From Adineta steineri (lineage: Eukaryota > Rotifera > Eurotatoria > Adinetida > Adinetidae), in assembly GCA_905250115.1 (NCBI GenBank), contig CAJNOI010000008.1:124001-188000 (forward strand): 64,000 nucleotides of DNA, given 5' to 3'. Made by a program: the position numbers and the translations under genes. Below the pieces are notes generated by a model. It saw only the letters and a program-made list of their open reading frames with translations, was not told where the DNA came from and did no database searches. This document shows, in pieces, positions 10,610 through 25,824 of the stretch (its first letter is position 1; the number at the start of each line of letters is the position of its first letter).

Positions 10610-11456
10610 TGTTTTCTTAGTGAATGATTTGAATTGAAGTTACTGCGTAAAATTTACTAGTGAAGTAATGATCAAAACCGGTTCTTTTTATAAGTGTCTA
10701 CTTCCTTTCAAAATGTTGTTTTTTCCCTCTTTAACTATTTATGATGTTGCTATGAAAAACAAACGCCGAGCTATTCCGGGAAAAAGAACTCTCTTCTTTC
10801 CTTTTACGGAGAAAAAAGAGTGTTGAGTTGTGCTTTTTAATTGATAATTGCAAGTGCGAAAAAAGGTTTTTTTTGTTATATGATGAAATATTTGATGAAT
10901 CGCATAAGTTGACAACATGGTTGTTGATAGCAGAAATGAGTACTTCAAAAAAGTGTATTGGTCATCAAATGAACGCAAAAAAAGACTTGATCATACGTCA
11001 TTTTTTTATCAACTATAAATTTCAAATAAGTATGAAGGATACTCATTATAGTAATCCTTAATCTGTATACAAATGTAAGCATATATCATTGCTTTTTAAG
11101 TAAATTGAAAACCACAGTCCAATGAAGTCTTTTCTTGTAAAAGTAGGCGATGGGAAAAAATCTCCGTTTTGTTTTCTTTGCGACGATGCAATTTGAATGA
11201 TATAAAGACGGAGCAAAATATAAAAGAACAGTTTACAATAATTTGAACAGATTGAATGAGAACAAAAATTTGAATAAAGAATCATTCTTTTTTCTGAATA
11301 GTTTTTATATAAAAGTGTGATTTTCTTTGTTATGAAGATGAAATATTAGTAGGCTACATGTTATTGCATTGAACTATACTTAACGACAAAGAAAAGGTAC
11401 ACTCGTAATGAACAAACGAAAAGAAAATCTTATCATGCCTTGTTCTTTTACAAATG

Positions 11457-11487
11457 AATTGAAATTTACAATTTGTAAATTTCAATT
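11457..11487. repeat. Perfect 14-bp palindrome with 3-nt spacer
   Basis: AATTGAAATTTACA and its exact reverse complement flank ATT. This could be a hairpin or a dimeric protein site. It lies in the divergent intergenic region of the ART pair. Confidence 0.7.
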
Positions 11488-11576
11488 ACATCTGAAGTAT
11501 GTATTTTAGCAAAGATCTAACAATGATCTCATAATTCTTTGACTAGAAATGTTTGATCTGTGTTCAGCTAAGATTC

Positions 11577-11640
11577 TAGGTGGGTGAGTATGGATGTGGA
11601 AGTGACAATGAATAGAAAGAATAGACACCCACACCCATTG
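11577..11640. repeat. GGGTGTGG-family hairpin, copy 2
   Basis: TAGGTGGGTGAGTATGGATG on the left faces CACCCACACCCATTG on the right. The arms are imperfect, with an AT-rich middle. Same family as the copies at 6896, 27202, 29693 and 40195. Confidence 0.5.
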
Positions 11641-11686
11641 ATGGTATTCACGCTTCTTTCTCCTTTTGTTCTGCTTTTCATATTCT

Positions 11687-11715
11687 AAAAAATGTTATTA
11701 TAGATAACATTTTTT
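11687..11715. repeat. Perfect 12-bp inverted repeat, 5-nt loop
   Basis: AAAAAATGTTAT and its exact reverse complement flank TATAG. It lies about 220 bp upstream of the broken ART gene. Confidence 0.65.
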
Positions 11716-11937
11716 CTGATTCTATTCTATTTGATATTACATGGGATATCATGAAGACATTCATTCATATTTTTTCCCTCTCGAATAAACATCGTTTTTG
11801 ATCATAGAGTCTCACATATTTTCATCTAAAGGATTAATTCTATGCTTGAGACTCACACTGAGATAAAAAAAAAACATGTCGATTTAATTAAATTAGTGCT
11901 TATATGAATAGTTCTTCTTTAAGTTAATGCCTACACA

Positions 11938-14147
11938 ATGGAAAAGTATAATTTATCATTCATCGAATTGGATGAAAATCAAAATCACGAAGATTTTGTC
12001 ATTGTTTGGCTTTCATTGGATGATGTTCCAAATTCAACAACAAATTTTAAAAACTATTTAAAGAAATATGATTCACGTGAAGCTTGTATGAGTTACATAA
12101 GAAATTTCAGAAGTGAACGTAAAATTTTTCTCGTCTTATTTATGGACGTCGAGTATTTATCGGTTTTTGAAGAATTATTGCAAATTCAATCAATTTATAT
12201 TTTAAAGCAACACGATGAAAATTTGCAATTCAATAAACAAGATCATCTAAAGTTAGTTGGTCCATTCGAAAATATAGATGAATTAATCAATCGATTACGT
12301 AAAGATATATTATTAACTTATACAAGTGACATAGCAATAAATACATCTTCTCTAAATGAAAACAAGATTGAACAATCGTTAACAAATTTACATTGCAATA
12401 CTTTAACAATATTATGGTATCATTATTTTATTTGTTATTTAATAAAATATCCAAATTCTGATATGGAAAAATTGAAACAGCTTATGATAAAACAATGTCG
12501 ATTGGAATATGAAAATAATAAAAGCGAATTAATCAAAATCAATGATTTTGATAGACAATGTTCTAATAAAAATATTTTAAATTGGTATACAAAAGATTCA
12601 TTTGTATATCGACTTTTAAATAAAGCATTTCGTACAAGGAATATGAATTTTATTTGTCAATTTCAATATTTTTTCATTGGTTTATATCAGAAATTTCAAG
12701 AATTATCAGAAGTACAAGAAGTAATATATCCTTTGACTGTTTATCGAGGACAGAATCTTAATATAAATGATCTTAAACGGTTACAATCAAGTGGTGAACG
12801 TCTTATTTCAATAAATACATTTTTGTCAACATCACGTAGCGAAGAAGTTGCTCGTTCATTTATTTTTGATGCTCCACTAAGTGTTTTATTTAAAATTAAT
12901 ATTAAAAATATAACTAACAATAGATTTCGACCATTTATCGATATTTCTCGTTATAGCTCTATGCCATACGAACAAGAAATTTTATTCTTTGCTGGAACTA
13001 TTTTTTCTGTTGATTCTATTCAACATGGATTATTGAACTTACTTTAAACAATGAAATATGTGAACATATTGAAGATTTGATTGATGATTTTCAAAATCAT
13101 ATTCCTTATTTTAAAAACAACCACTATTTATTTATGAAAACAGATGATTTCCGTATGATTAAACAATATTATCACATATTAACAAGGGAAGAATTCTCTT
13201 TAAATAATTTATCTATAAATATGATATATATTCATGTTGCTTTTATATTTAGTAATTTAGGATGTTATGAAAAAGCAATTGAATTATATAATAAATATCT
13301 TCTCATAAACTATGTTTCTATTGATAATCCTGAAGCAAAAGTTATTCATATGATTATCGGTTATCTCTATCATCATCTTTCTGCATACGATAATGCTTTT
13401 ATTCATTATGGTATTGTGTTATCATTATTAGATGAAACAAATTTATTATCAATTGAACTGTACAATCATATTGGTGATGTTTGGAATAATATGGACAATA
13501 TCGATCATGCAATATCATGTTATCAGCAAGCATTAAATATCGGAAGTGCAAATGATATTGTTCGATCTGATATTGATTAGAAAATAAATGATTTACATTT
13601 AAAAAAGAAAAACTTAGTTGAGAATTCTATTTATGAAAGACAAATAAATGATACTGATGAACATCATAGATCAATTATAAATCCAGATAATGAAACACAA
13701 TTGAAAAATTATCAATGTCAACTAAATGATGGACATAATCTTACATCAGTTCAACGTATTGATGTGTTTTATCAAATTGGTATATGTTTAATGAGAAAAG
13801 GTGACTCTCATCAAGCTTTACAAATCTTTTCAAAAGCGAAACAGATGATTATTAGTGGACAACTAGATAATGAAATTAATTCTACATCAATTCGATGTGT
13901 TGATTTATCGTATCAAATTGGCTTATGTTTGATGAAAAAAGGTGATTTTCTTGAAGCCTTAAATAGTCTTTTAGAAGCTGAACAGATTATTATTAAAGAT
14001 CCTCCAGTATGGGATCGATTTCCTCAATTACTTGCAACACTTTATGATAATATTGCTATACTTTATTTTCTTTTGCATGAACCTTTTGAAGCTCTATTTA
14101 TGTGGAAGAAATCTAATGATATTAAAACAAACTTTTCTTACGGTTAA
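11938..14147 (+). pseudogene. Broken ADP-ribosyltransferase/TPR gene
   Basis: The first 369-codon ORF (11938-13047) ends with a complete ART domain: Arg270 in YRGQ, Ser-Thr-Ser at 297-299 and E-Q-E at 345-347 before ILF. Right after this domain the frame stops at 13047, while homologous sequence continues one frame over from about 13025 (the WIIELTL segment that follows the ART domain in the neighbour). That second frame carries divergent TPR-like helices to 14147 and is interrupted by a single in-frame TAG at 13578. Thus there are two lesions, a frameshift and a nonsense codon, with no plausible intron at either. The TPRs are far more diverged than those of 7691-10609, so it is not a recent copy. 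The 369-aa product could still be made as an ART without TPRs. Sequencing error at either site cannot be excluded. Confidence 0.75.
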
Positions 14148-15159
14148 TTGTCATATATACTTCTCATACTAAAGAGTCATCGTGATAGAAATACTTTGTT
14201 TCCTTATAAATCACTCTAGGAAACATTCTTTTTATAAGCAGTAATAATAAAAACAAAACTCTTTTTTTCTGTTTGTATTTTATCTTACTTCAACTAATAT
14301 CATATTAATAAAATAAAATAGAATATAATAAGGATCATGATCTTACTCATCATCTATATAATATTCAATAATCTACTATTTCAATTTTTCTTATACGTCC
14401 TTTATTATTAGTTGTTAGTAGAATCATTATTTTAAATTTAGTTCAAAAATACAGTTGTAATATTGCGCTAACTTTCCATAAAGTGCACAGAAATTCTGTA
14501 GATTTAAGAAGAGTTTCAAATAATAAATACAAAGATGCAGTTGGTAAACAATAAATAAATTGACGCCTTTTTAGTAAAATAAAAAAGAGCCGAAAAGAAG
14601 TGCTATTTACCAAGGGTTTTAACATATGAATACAAAGAAAATAAAAGACATTATTTAAAATTCTGTTTGTCATCGATATCAATGTTCATGGGACTTTATT
14701 TATTTGATTAGTAAGCAGTTAATCAAACAGTTTCGCAGAATATTCTCTTTGTATATATCGTTGGTCGTCTTGACTTTTAGTCGTTTTGTAAATATTTAAT
14801 ATTAATGATAAGTTACAATCAGAACAAATAAAATAATATCCGGTTTGATATATTACTTTCTTGCACTCTAATAAAGTACCTTTACACTTTATTAAAAATG
14901 AAACATAAACAAATCTAATGATTACTATATAACCTTTTGTAGAACTAAACAGTCTATACGTATGTTTGAAAGTTGTTCAATTTCAAGTTTTTTTCTCTAC
15001 TGAATATGTGTTTCTACTCTTGTATGCATTGATAAACTTTCAGTTATAAAATATTCATTTTACTGAACTAAAAATAAATCGATATAATGTATTCATATAC
15101 AGGTAACACTTAAACAAATTGAATAACAAATAAAGAAAAAAAGTAGAACAAATTTTGTA
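14148..15159. other. Intergenic, no feature seen
   Basis: AT-rich sequence between the broken ART gene (plus) and the nuclear receptor (minus), so both genes end here (convergent). The minus-strand ORF at 14443-14682 has no homology signal. Polyadenylation-type AATAAA words are present but not informative in such AT-rich DNA. Confidence 0.5.
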
Positions 15160-16823
15160 TCAAGTTAATCCAAAAATAGATTGCATCAATGGATTTAACA
15201 TATCTTCCATTCCACTTTTTTGTAACATTTCATCCATTATAGTCATTAACACTTGATAATGTAAAATTTGCATAACAATTAATACCATTGATCGTATTGC
15301 TTCTTGTTCATCAAAGAGATAATTTAAATAACGCCAAAGTAATGAGACATAATAATTTTGACTTTCATATAATTTTCTTTTATTTATATAATTCATACTT
15401 TCACTACTACCACGTGGTGTCGATAAATTAATACTAAATATAAGAACAATCAATGCTATTTGTAATATAGCGGGATATTTCATAAAACGATCAAATTTTT
15501 GTCGTGTTCCAGACATTTGTCGATGAAAATCTAGACTTATCCATTGTGACATATGTTCAGCCATTTTCGAATTTTCGTGAAAATTTTGTACTATTACAAG
15601 ATGCAAATGTATAATATCAACCATATTACATTTAATTAATAAAACTTGATCATCAGTATCTAATTGTCGAAATTCTGGAATATGTTTATAAAAATAAATT
15701 AATGATTTATGATTGATACTTTCATCATTGATAAACTGTGTTAATGATGATGATGATGTATAACGATTTACATGAGAAGAATCAGCTTGATCAGCTCCGT
15801 ATTTATAAGCACATATGATATTATTTAATAGAATTTTATCATCAGCAGATAGATTACGATGAACACCGAAAGAATTTAATTTACAAATCTATAAAAAAAG
15901 AAAATTAGAATTGATCTACTTCATGCGTAAAATTTTACTTTAGGAATAATAAATGCTTGTGATACTAATCTGGCAGTTGCTGGTAGAATACGTTTTTTCT
16001 TTCGTATGACTATCGGTAGTTTTACCATTAATTGATGATCAGCTGATGATTTGTTTAGTTTTCTTTGTTCTTTTTGTAGATTTTTCAATAATCGTAATTC
16101 ACGTTCTTCATCTGTACGTATCCATTCTTTACGCATATTTACATCGAAACATTTCTTTAGTCGACAATAAGTACATTGACGTCGCGTAGATATATTTATC
16201 ACACAGCAGCCAGCGAAACGACATTTAAAATTGGACTAAAAGAAAAATACATATAAATCAGTATTTCATGACTTTAATAATGACTCATCGAATGTCTCAT
16301 AAACGATTGATTTCGTCAAGGTCTATTCATTTTCTTTTCAAAATCCTCCAATTAGCATGAATATTACCTTGATAGTACCTATTTAATGAGATATATGAAT
16401 GAATCATTACCGTATTTTTTAATGCGTTTCGACGAAAAAATGCTTTGCATGATTCACACGTGATCTGATCAAAATTATAACCATGTGCAGGAGCACCACA
16501 AACACAACAAATTAAATTTAATGGATCAATTTCTATATCTGGACTGTGTGTTGATGATGCTTGTAATGAATAGTGATCAGCCTATTTAAAAAAAGATATA
16601 TGATTTATATTAAAAAATCATATTACTAGTATTCATATTTAACCTCAGGTGATGATAACATTTTTTCAAAATCTTCTTCACTCGAAATATTACCGGACTT
16701 CAAATAATCAGCATCTTCAGTAAATAAATAATCATCGGGATTCATTGGAAATTCGTTAGAAAAAAGCAATACACTATTTTCTATCTTATTCCAAAATTCA
16801 TCACTCAACATTGTAGTCGTCAT
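15160..16823 (-). CDS. Nuclear hormone receptor with ESCKA P-box (NR1J/DAF-12/DHR96-like)
   Basis: Four exons, 16823-16644, 16581-16411, 16235-15939 and 15888-15160, join in frame to about 458 aa. The DNA-binding domain spans exons 2-3: first finger with CxxC pairs and the P-box CESCKAFFRR, second finger with the C-x5-C-x9-C-x2-C spacing and the following RLKKCF. A basic hinge follows, then a ligand-binding domain in exon 4 whose centre carries the family pattern (FRQLDTDDQVLLIK). The ESCKA P-box is known from DAF-12, NHR-8 and DHR96, so a lipid/xenobiotic-sensing NR1J-type role is inferred. At the very C-terminus the AF-2-like segment reads PLMQSIF, with Ser where activators carry Glu. It acts as a nuclear ligand-regulated transcription factor. 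An alternative is another NR1 lineage-specific receptor. Confidence 0.88.
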
Positions 16824-19364
16824 GATCTAAAATATCAATAAAATATGATTAGTTTATTTTTTATATTAATCCTAGTTTTCTATCGTCCACAATGGCGTCT
16901 GATATATATAAAACAACAAAATATGTCACCTGTTGTTTTTATTTATCATTAAGAAAAAAACGCGGACTATACTAATATTTCCTTTCATGTTTTTATGGCC
17001 GAAGAAAAAACCAATCATTGGATTTTAATATAGAAAAATAGTTTACAAGAAATAGATAGAAGAATCTTTTTTACAGATTGAATTACTATACCTTTTTGTG
17101 CTGTCTTTTATAGGACAAGTACTATACTATATTGATCATAATCGATCTGAATAGCATAATAAAACAGTCGTCATTGAAGTCAGGCTTGTTTTTTCAGTTC
17201 TTCGAAGTATATAAGTCTGAATAAAATCTATAGTGAAAATAGCGACAAGATTTTTTTCCTTCTTCTCCTTCTTCTATTTGCGGAGGTAGTAGGTAAGCAA
17301 AATGGTTTCTGTGTCATCCTTTGAAAATGTGACCATGAATAAATGAGTCAAAAAAAGAAAAACACAGACATAGGACACGAGGAAAAAAACACTTTCTGAA
17401 GCGTTGTAAAACAGTAATGACATATTGTCAGGAATCAAAAGTGTTAATAGAAACCCTCAAGAAAAATGTCATAGTAAAAAAATTTTCTATAACAAGTTTT
17501 AAAATATTTTGTTTTTGAAGTATATTGTGTAGTACTTATAGATTGAGTCATTTTATGTATAGATTCAATTGGAATAGGAAAAACAGAAGTTTATTTAGTA
17601 TAAAACATGACATCTGTAATAAAAATAAAAAAAATGTGTTGTTTTTATTATGAAAGCATTAATTGGTATACTTTAGTTATCTCTGTTGTAAGAATAGGAT
17701 AAATATTTTGGACTTATCTAAAGATAAATTAATATTAATAATTGAAGAAATTCAATACATATATATTTATGTAAATTTAGACATTGTTAATACGAGAAAA
17801 AGAAACTTATTTTGACCTAGAATATTCTAAGAACATGTCTAAATAATTATTTGCTAAATTCGTCAAGGGAAAATTTTTTTTCAATATAATTAATATAAAG
17901 AAAACAAAAAAAAAGTTCTATATTTATTTAACGCTTACTTTGGCTTGAGATCTTTTTCTATTTGGTTTAGACGAACTAAAAAATTGTTTTTTTTCTATTT
18001 CACTAGAAGAGAACGAAAAACTAAGCAGTAAAATGCATATATATTTTTCTTTCCTGTTAATAGTAAATGAAAAAGAAAAATATGACATTGCTGCTTCTGC
18101 CTATTCTTTCTTATATCGTAGTGAATTAAATATAAATTTATTCTTTTATATTTATTGTAATATAATAATAATCATAATAAAAAAAAATGTTGTGTTTTAG
18201 ACAAAATAAAATGATTGTGTTATAAATAAAATTCTATACTCTTTTAAACAAAATAACAGTATTATAGAAACCTAAACTGAAATAAACACATCATCTTTTA
18301 AGAATTGTAATAAAAAATGACGAATGATTTCTAATGATTATTTAAGTTTCGTTAGAGGTCACTGAGTTTTGTTTAACGTATTTCGAAAAGCTTATTAAAA
18401 TATTTATATGAGAATTAACTCCAAAAAAATGATATTAATTTCATGTCATAACTAATGATTTAACAAAAAAGATACTGTTTTTTTGACCTTTGAAATGCCC
18501 TCAGAATACGTTTGTTAAAGGCTATTAATGTCAAATGACACGTGAGCCTTCGTTTTAGCAAATGTATTTTTATAGTCAAAGAGATAATATCTTTTTTTTC
18601 ATTAAATCATTAATTTTTTTACATAGAATATAAATTATCAAATTCAATAAATTTTATTTTTGCAGATATTATCTTAAGACAAGTTTCGATCATATGAAAT
18701 TGTCAGTTCAGTTTTATCACGTGATAGCTATATAATTTAATTCATGCAGTAATTGTGAGTAATAGTTAATATTAAATAATTTTTTTATTAATGTTTTCGA
18801 GTTAAATATCACGTCACAGAAATACATTAACATTCAAGCTGTTGCCTTCCAACATATAGTAAGCATATGAATATATTATTATAAGAAATTTTTATTGACT
18901 TTTTTTGTTTATCAGAAAGGAAAAAACACGGCCCTATTTGTCTAATAATGCAGAACAATCATTCTTATAAAGAAACAACCAATAATAGATTTTTTTGCGT
19001 GGAGACTCTTATTTAAAGATGTTGTCTATTAAATACTATCATATATGGAATTATTCAAAATAGCTTTGATTCAGTTTGCTAAAAGAATAGCAAAAGAAAA
19101 AGAAACTATAAAATTATTTTAGTTGATCAGTATCTCACTAAATGAAACAACTGATATAAATAGAAAAATCTCAGCATTCGTCATTTTGACCTTGTTTCAA
19201 CAATAATATTTTCAAAATAATAATAAGATTATTATGTTTTATTTTAATGGACTTTCGAAAAATCAAACCATATGTTTTAGTTCTCATATATAAATATTCG
19301 CATTTAAATATCTAAAGGTGTACCATATTCACATCATCAAGTTTTGTGAAAGAGAATAGCAGCA
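16824..19364. other. Divergent intergenic region (2.5 kb)
   Basis: This is upstream of both the nuclear receptor (minus) and acyloxyacyl hydrolase (plus). No ORF, RNA gene or terminal-repeat element was recognised; it is AT-rich with short homopolymers throughout. Confidence 0.5.
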
Positions 19365-21198
19365 ATGTCGAGCGCAAGTTTTGGTTGGATCTGCTTATTA
19401 CTTATTGTTTTTGTACCAGTAATTGATGGGCAATTAACACGTTTTACTGGAGGTGTAAACGGTGGTTCTGACTGTGCAACATGTTCAATTGTTTTAGGTC
19501 TTATTGACAAACTTTCTATTGTTTATAATACAAGTGTTGTAAATACACTAGAAAGATTTTGCAACCTTTTACCAGGTCAATACAAATTATATTGTAAAGC
19601 AGCTGTAGACTTTTTAGGTAAGTTTATATAATTAATATAATGAATAAAAATAAATACAATCTTTCGTATAGGTCCTTATATTGTTGATGCTTTTATCAAA
19701 GGAGATAATCCTGATGTTATTTGCCATTCATTAAAAATTTGTCATGATACTGCTGGTCAACCAAAATGCCGTATATATCCACAAGATCCGTCTATTTCAG
19801 TACCTCAACGAGCTTTAGATCTTCTACGACGACATCCATACATAAATGCTCACTTCAAAGACAATCCAAAAATTTGCGATTTTCCTGGTATTAAAGAAAT
19901 TTGTAAAATACTTGACAATGTTTTTAATAACCATATACCTTTGGTCGATCTTGATCATGATAAATTCGGTGAAGAAGTAACACTTCGTGGTAGTTCATGG
20001 CGAGGAAAAGATTGTAATGATGCTTCAGCAAGTGTTCATCCAGGTGCTCATGTTGTAAACAGTGATGTTACTGTTGATCATAATTGTAATGGTATACTCG
20101 GTATGGATTCAACAAGTGGACGAGCATATGAAGATGAATTTTGTAATGATACACGACGTTTGGGAATAGCTGTTTTAGGTGATTCAATATCAGCACATTT
20201 TCATATTCCTGAACAATGGATGGATGCTCGAGAATTTTCAGTTGCTGCATTTGAACATTTACCATTTATTCTTGAAAATGAACTTGATTGGCCACAGATG
20301 TCAGCTACTACAGGTCATGTGAATGTTAGTTGGCCCAATATAGAAGGTGATTACAAAAAGTTTTCTTATTAACATTTTCTTTTCAAGTATATATATATAT
20401 ATATTTACAGGAGATACTCGATCACTTTATCTTCGTCTTTTTGATTTGGATCATTGTAATCATCGTGATTATCAAAATATTGCTGTAAATGGTGCTCGCA
20501 GTGGTTCTATGCTTGATATTATGAAAGCCTTAGCACGTGATCCAAAAAATGATGTACCATTACTTGTTATCTATTCTTTAGTTGGTAATGATGTTTGCAA
20601 TGGTCATCCAGATACAATTGATCATATGACTACAGTTGAGGAAATGTATAAAAATGTATTCACTACACTTACTTATCTGGATACAGTTTTACCAAAAGGT
20701 AGTCATGTAGTTACAACTGGTTTGGCTAATGGTAGTATGTTATATGATTTACTTCATAATCATATTCATCCATTTGGTCGTGTTGGTGTACCACTTACTT
20801 ATCCACAAATGTATGATTATTTATCTTGTCTACAAATTTCACCATGTAATGGATGGCTTACATCAAATGCTACACTTCGTGATTTAACTACACAACGAGC
20901 TGTTGATTTATCTGGAGCTGTACGAAATGCTTCATTTACTTATCAACCACGTAATTATGATATTGATTATCTTGACTTTCCATTTGATGCAGTTATTCAA
21001 GAATGGGTTGCACAAGGTGGTCAACCATGGCAAATAGTTGAAAGTATTGATGGTTTTCATATTAATCAATATGGTCATGCACTTGTATCCGATGTTCTTT
21101 GGGCATGGTTACAAAAACAACATCCACAATGGTTACCACCTATGAATCCACACAATGCAGACATTGAACGTGTGTTTAAAGATCAAGGTGGATATTAA
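19365..21198 (+). CDS. AOAH: Acyloxyacyl hydrolase (secreted LPS/phospholipid acyl hydrolase)
   Basis: Exons 19365-19617, 19672-20346 and 20411-21198 give about 571 aa, the length of the animal enzyme (human about 575). Residues 1-22 form a signal peptide. Residues about 30-120 are a saposin B domain with the Cys pairs CATC and ICHSLKIC. A Ca-binding-like stretch follows (DLDHDKFGEE, later DHNCNGI). The GDSL-type hydrolase domain has its nucleophile in GDSIS (Ser about 256), VGND, and the catalytic His in DGFHINQYGH. The enzyme removes secondary acyl chains from bacterial lipid A and can deacylate phospholipids and lysophospholipids, usually in lysosomes or secreted. In a bacteria-feeding animal a digestive or immune role is plausible (inference). 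Catalytic residues and introns look normal. Confidence 0.93.
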
Positions 21199-24100
21199 TA
21201 TTTTCAAATAATATTTATTTATTTTTATTGTTATGAAAATAAGAAAATAAATTTATTCTAAAAGTTTTCTAGCTAGTAATCATCTACATTTTATTAAATA
21301 ACTCATTACAATCTATTTCATTAAGATTATCGATTTTTAACAAGAGTAATCATAATTTCTTATCGTTCGTTCTGCTATAATCATAATATATAAAGTTAAT
21401 GAACTATATAATGATCTTTGAAGAGGAAATTTTATGATCTGAATAGTAATTCAATTTGTCTTTTGAATATTTCTCATCTTATTAACAGAAAAAACTTTAC
21501 TTTCGAATCTATATAATTTATTATTTACGTCGATCAACATTTAACATTATACGATAGACAAAATCGATTCTTTTATCAAGCGGCATAGTACACTTCAATC
21601 GTATGAATTATTCATTGTATTAAATAACTGATTCAATGATGTGATAAATGAATTGAAGAAAACATACTTCAGTCATTTGATTCATTTCTATAACAAAAAA
21701 AAAGAAAGACGGAATCAAATGCATTACTTTGTTTTTTTTTCGTTATTTTGATGTAGAAAAACAATATACGTATTGTTTATTTTTCAAAGAAAGATACATT
21801 ATAGTACAAATGAATTCAAGGTTGATTTCATATAATAACAAGTACTAAATATCACTTTCTTTATTTACTGTAAGATTATCACTTACAATTAAACATCTGC
21901 TACTATGTATAATATTATCTCTTCTAAGAAAATCAACTAATTGTTTATATATACAATTTGAATGAACATTTTTTCTAGTATAACATTCCCAATGGGTAAA
22001 TGTCTAAACTGCATTTATTCAATGAAAGAAAACATATGCACATTGCCGATTTGTTAATATTTAATCGACAACTATGAAGAAGTCATGAAGAACATGTGCA
22101 TTCGATTAACCTCGTTCATCATGTCAATCAATAGCCTTGAAATAATAACAGAAATCGTACAATCACACTAACGGCCTTTTCACTCATTAAAATGAATGAC
22201 CATATAAACATTGCTTTCTATCATATAAAACAAATCTACTGACTGGTATTCATTTTTTATGACAATAAAAGAGATTCAAGAATAATTTCTGCCGATCACT
22301 TAAGTTTGAACTGTTTTGCGTCATCATCAACATTGAATAAAGAAAAAAAAAAGAATAGTACTACTCTAAAATTAACGAACAATGCTGACGCGTGCGCGTA
22401 TGCACACGCACACACATACACATAATTTCATTCATTCATTCTTTCTTTTTTTTTGGGGCTATTGCCACCATCATTCTGTCAGATATCGTTATAGAGAATT
22501 AGTATGGCAAGTAAGTTGAAGTGAAGATCGATCTTATCGATCATCTTTTTCCTTCAAGGTTTTATCCTTTTTTACTGATCGATTGATTGATAGACATAAT
22601 CAAACCATCTGGATAGAAATCAGACGTAATGAAAAATAAATATTTTGACCTAACCGTCGGATGCCATTTCGAAAAATATCCAGATTAAGCTCCACTTTCA
22701 TCATTTGCCCTTCTCTTTCATATGTATATTAAATACAAAAAATCGAGAACAGTAGAATTTCTATTATGTTTTTCTAGCATGACATTCGTGTATTTAGTTC
22801 AGTTAGTTAAACAGATGTTGTTGATCTTTTATTTTCTTCTTCATCATCATCACAAAATCAATTCTATTGATAAGCGTAATAAGCATAAAGCTGGAACGAA
22901 CGTGTCCTTTTGCTTCTATATTGATGAACTGACCAGGATACATATATATATATATATGCCGACACCATATCGATACTACAAATTATATTATCATGACGAG
23001 ACAATCATTCCGGAAGGTTTCTTTTCTGTTTAGATTTGCAAAGAAGAAGAAAAATAAAACAAAATTAGTTTCTAAGAGATTTTTATTCTGATCGATTGTC
23101 TCTCATTTAGAAGAAAGGTCAGTGGTCTGGCATTGGACATTGAATAGTGTGTATATATATATATCTGATAAAGAAATACAGAAATAGAGATTCTAATTGC
23201 TTACTGACGATTTCGTCCTTAATCGTTCACTAAATGAGTAATAGAGGAAGCAGTTAGTTCCCTGCTGGCGATCTCAATAGACAAGCAGAGACTCATAAAC
23301 ATGACATATATTACTATCCTTCTCCTTTGTTTATTTACGCAATGAAACGAAAGAACTTGAAGATAAATCGCTGAGAAACGTGAATATATATATATACATA
23401 TATATTGTAAAAGAATAGAATTGATGAAGAGAGATATAAAAAAAATAGAGAAATAAACGAAGAATAAGAAGAGTAAGAAGAAGAAGACAAGTGATAGAAC
23501 AGTATATATCTTTGTGTTTTGAATATAGGGCGTGTCTGGTGAACAGATAGATAAAATGATTGCGGCACTTTCTTTGATAGTTATTATACATATATAGACA
23601 TATCACTTTTCCAGTTGTGCACGCGTTTCTATTTAGTAGTATGATTTTGAGTGAACATGCCACTTTCTTTCTTTCTATGCCGATGGATAACTCAAATGTT
23701 CTTCATTCGATGATATAATGCATTGCAGAAAGTGTATATCAAGACATGTCTAATGGCGAGTGCAAGGTTTCTATCCTATAGATAGAGACGACCACTTCTC
23801 TCTTTATGATATGTTCATTGATGTAGAGTGATAAATTGCCTTTCTTGGTTTTTTCTTCTTCTTCTTTACCAATGTCTCTCTTCATCTTGTCATAATAAGA
23901 TCGCATATATACATACAAATATATATATCAAGTGAGATGAGAGATGCTTCCAGTGCTAATACAAAAAGTCACACTGTGATAGATATCAATACAAGGACAT
24001 TAGCTTTTAGTTTTCTATCCTAGTTAGTTAGTATAAACGAGTGACTTAGTTCTAAAACTTTCTAATTGTTAGATTTTGAAGTTATTTACACTTTTCGTGT

Positions 24101-24222
24101 CTAGACTTCTTGATCTTCCGGAAATAAATGTCATAGAATAGTAATTACTAACGATGATCGATCTGATAAAGTCTATTTTTTTTTCAGCGTCTAGTAAATT
24201 AGTTTCTTTTTCAGATATAAAT
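21199..24222. other. Intergenic region with microsatellites (3 kb)
   Basis: No gene supported. TA and CA/CG-type runs occur at about 22390-22430, 22940-22960, 23150-23165 and 23385-23405. The ORFs at 22722-23033 and 23331-23663 are low-complexity. The last part contains an AG acceptor-like site (24213-24214) immediately before the next start codon. Confidence 0.5.

Positions 24223-25824
<1,602 letters not shown>

Larger units (their letters stand above)
10610..11937. other. Divergent promoter region between the two ART genes
   Basis: 1.3 kb without a supported gene, separating two ART-type genes transcribed away from each other. It contains two perfect inverted repeats (11457-11487 and 11687-11715) and a GGGTGTGG-type hairpin (about 11577-11640). 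Any shared regulatory element would be here, but none can be named. Confidence 0.5.

Noticed and set aside
22722-23663. ORFs on both strands in the AOAH-FReD spacer
   Set aside because: Low-complexity, TA-repeat-derived sequence without splice or homology support.
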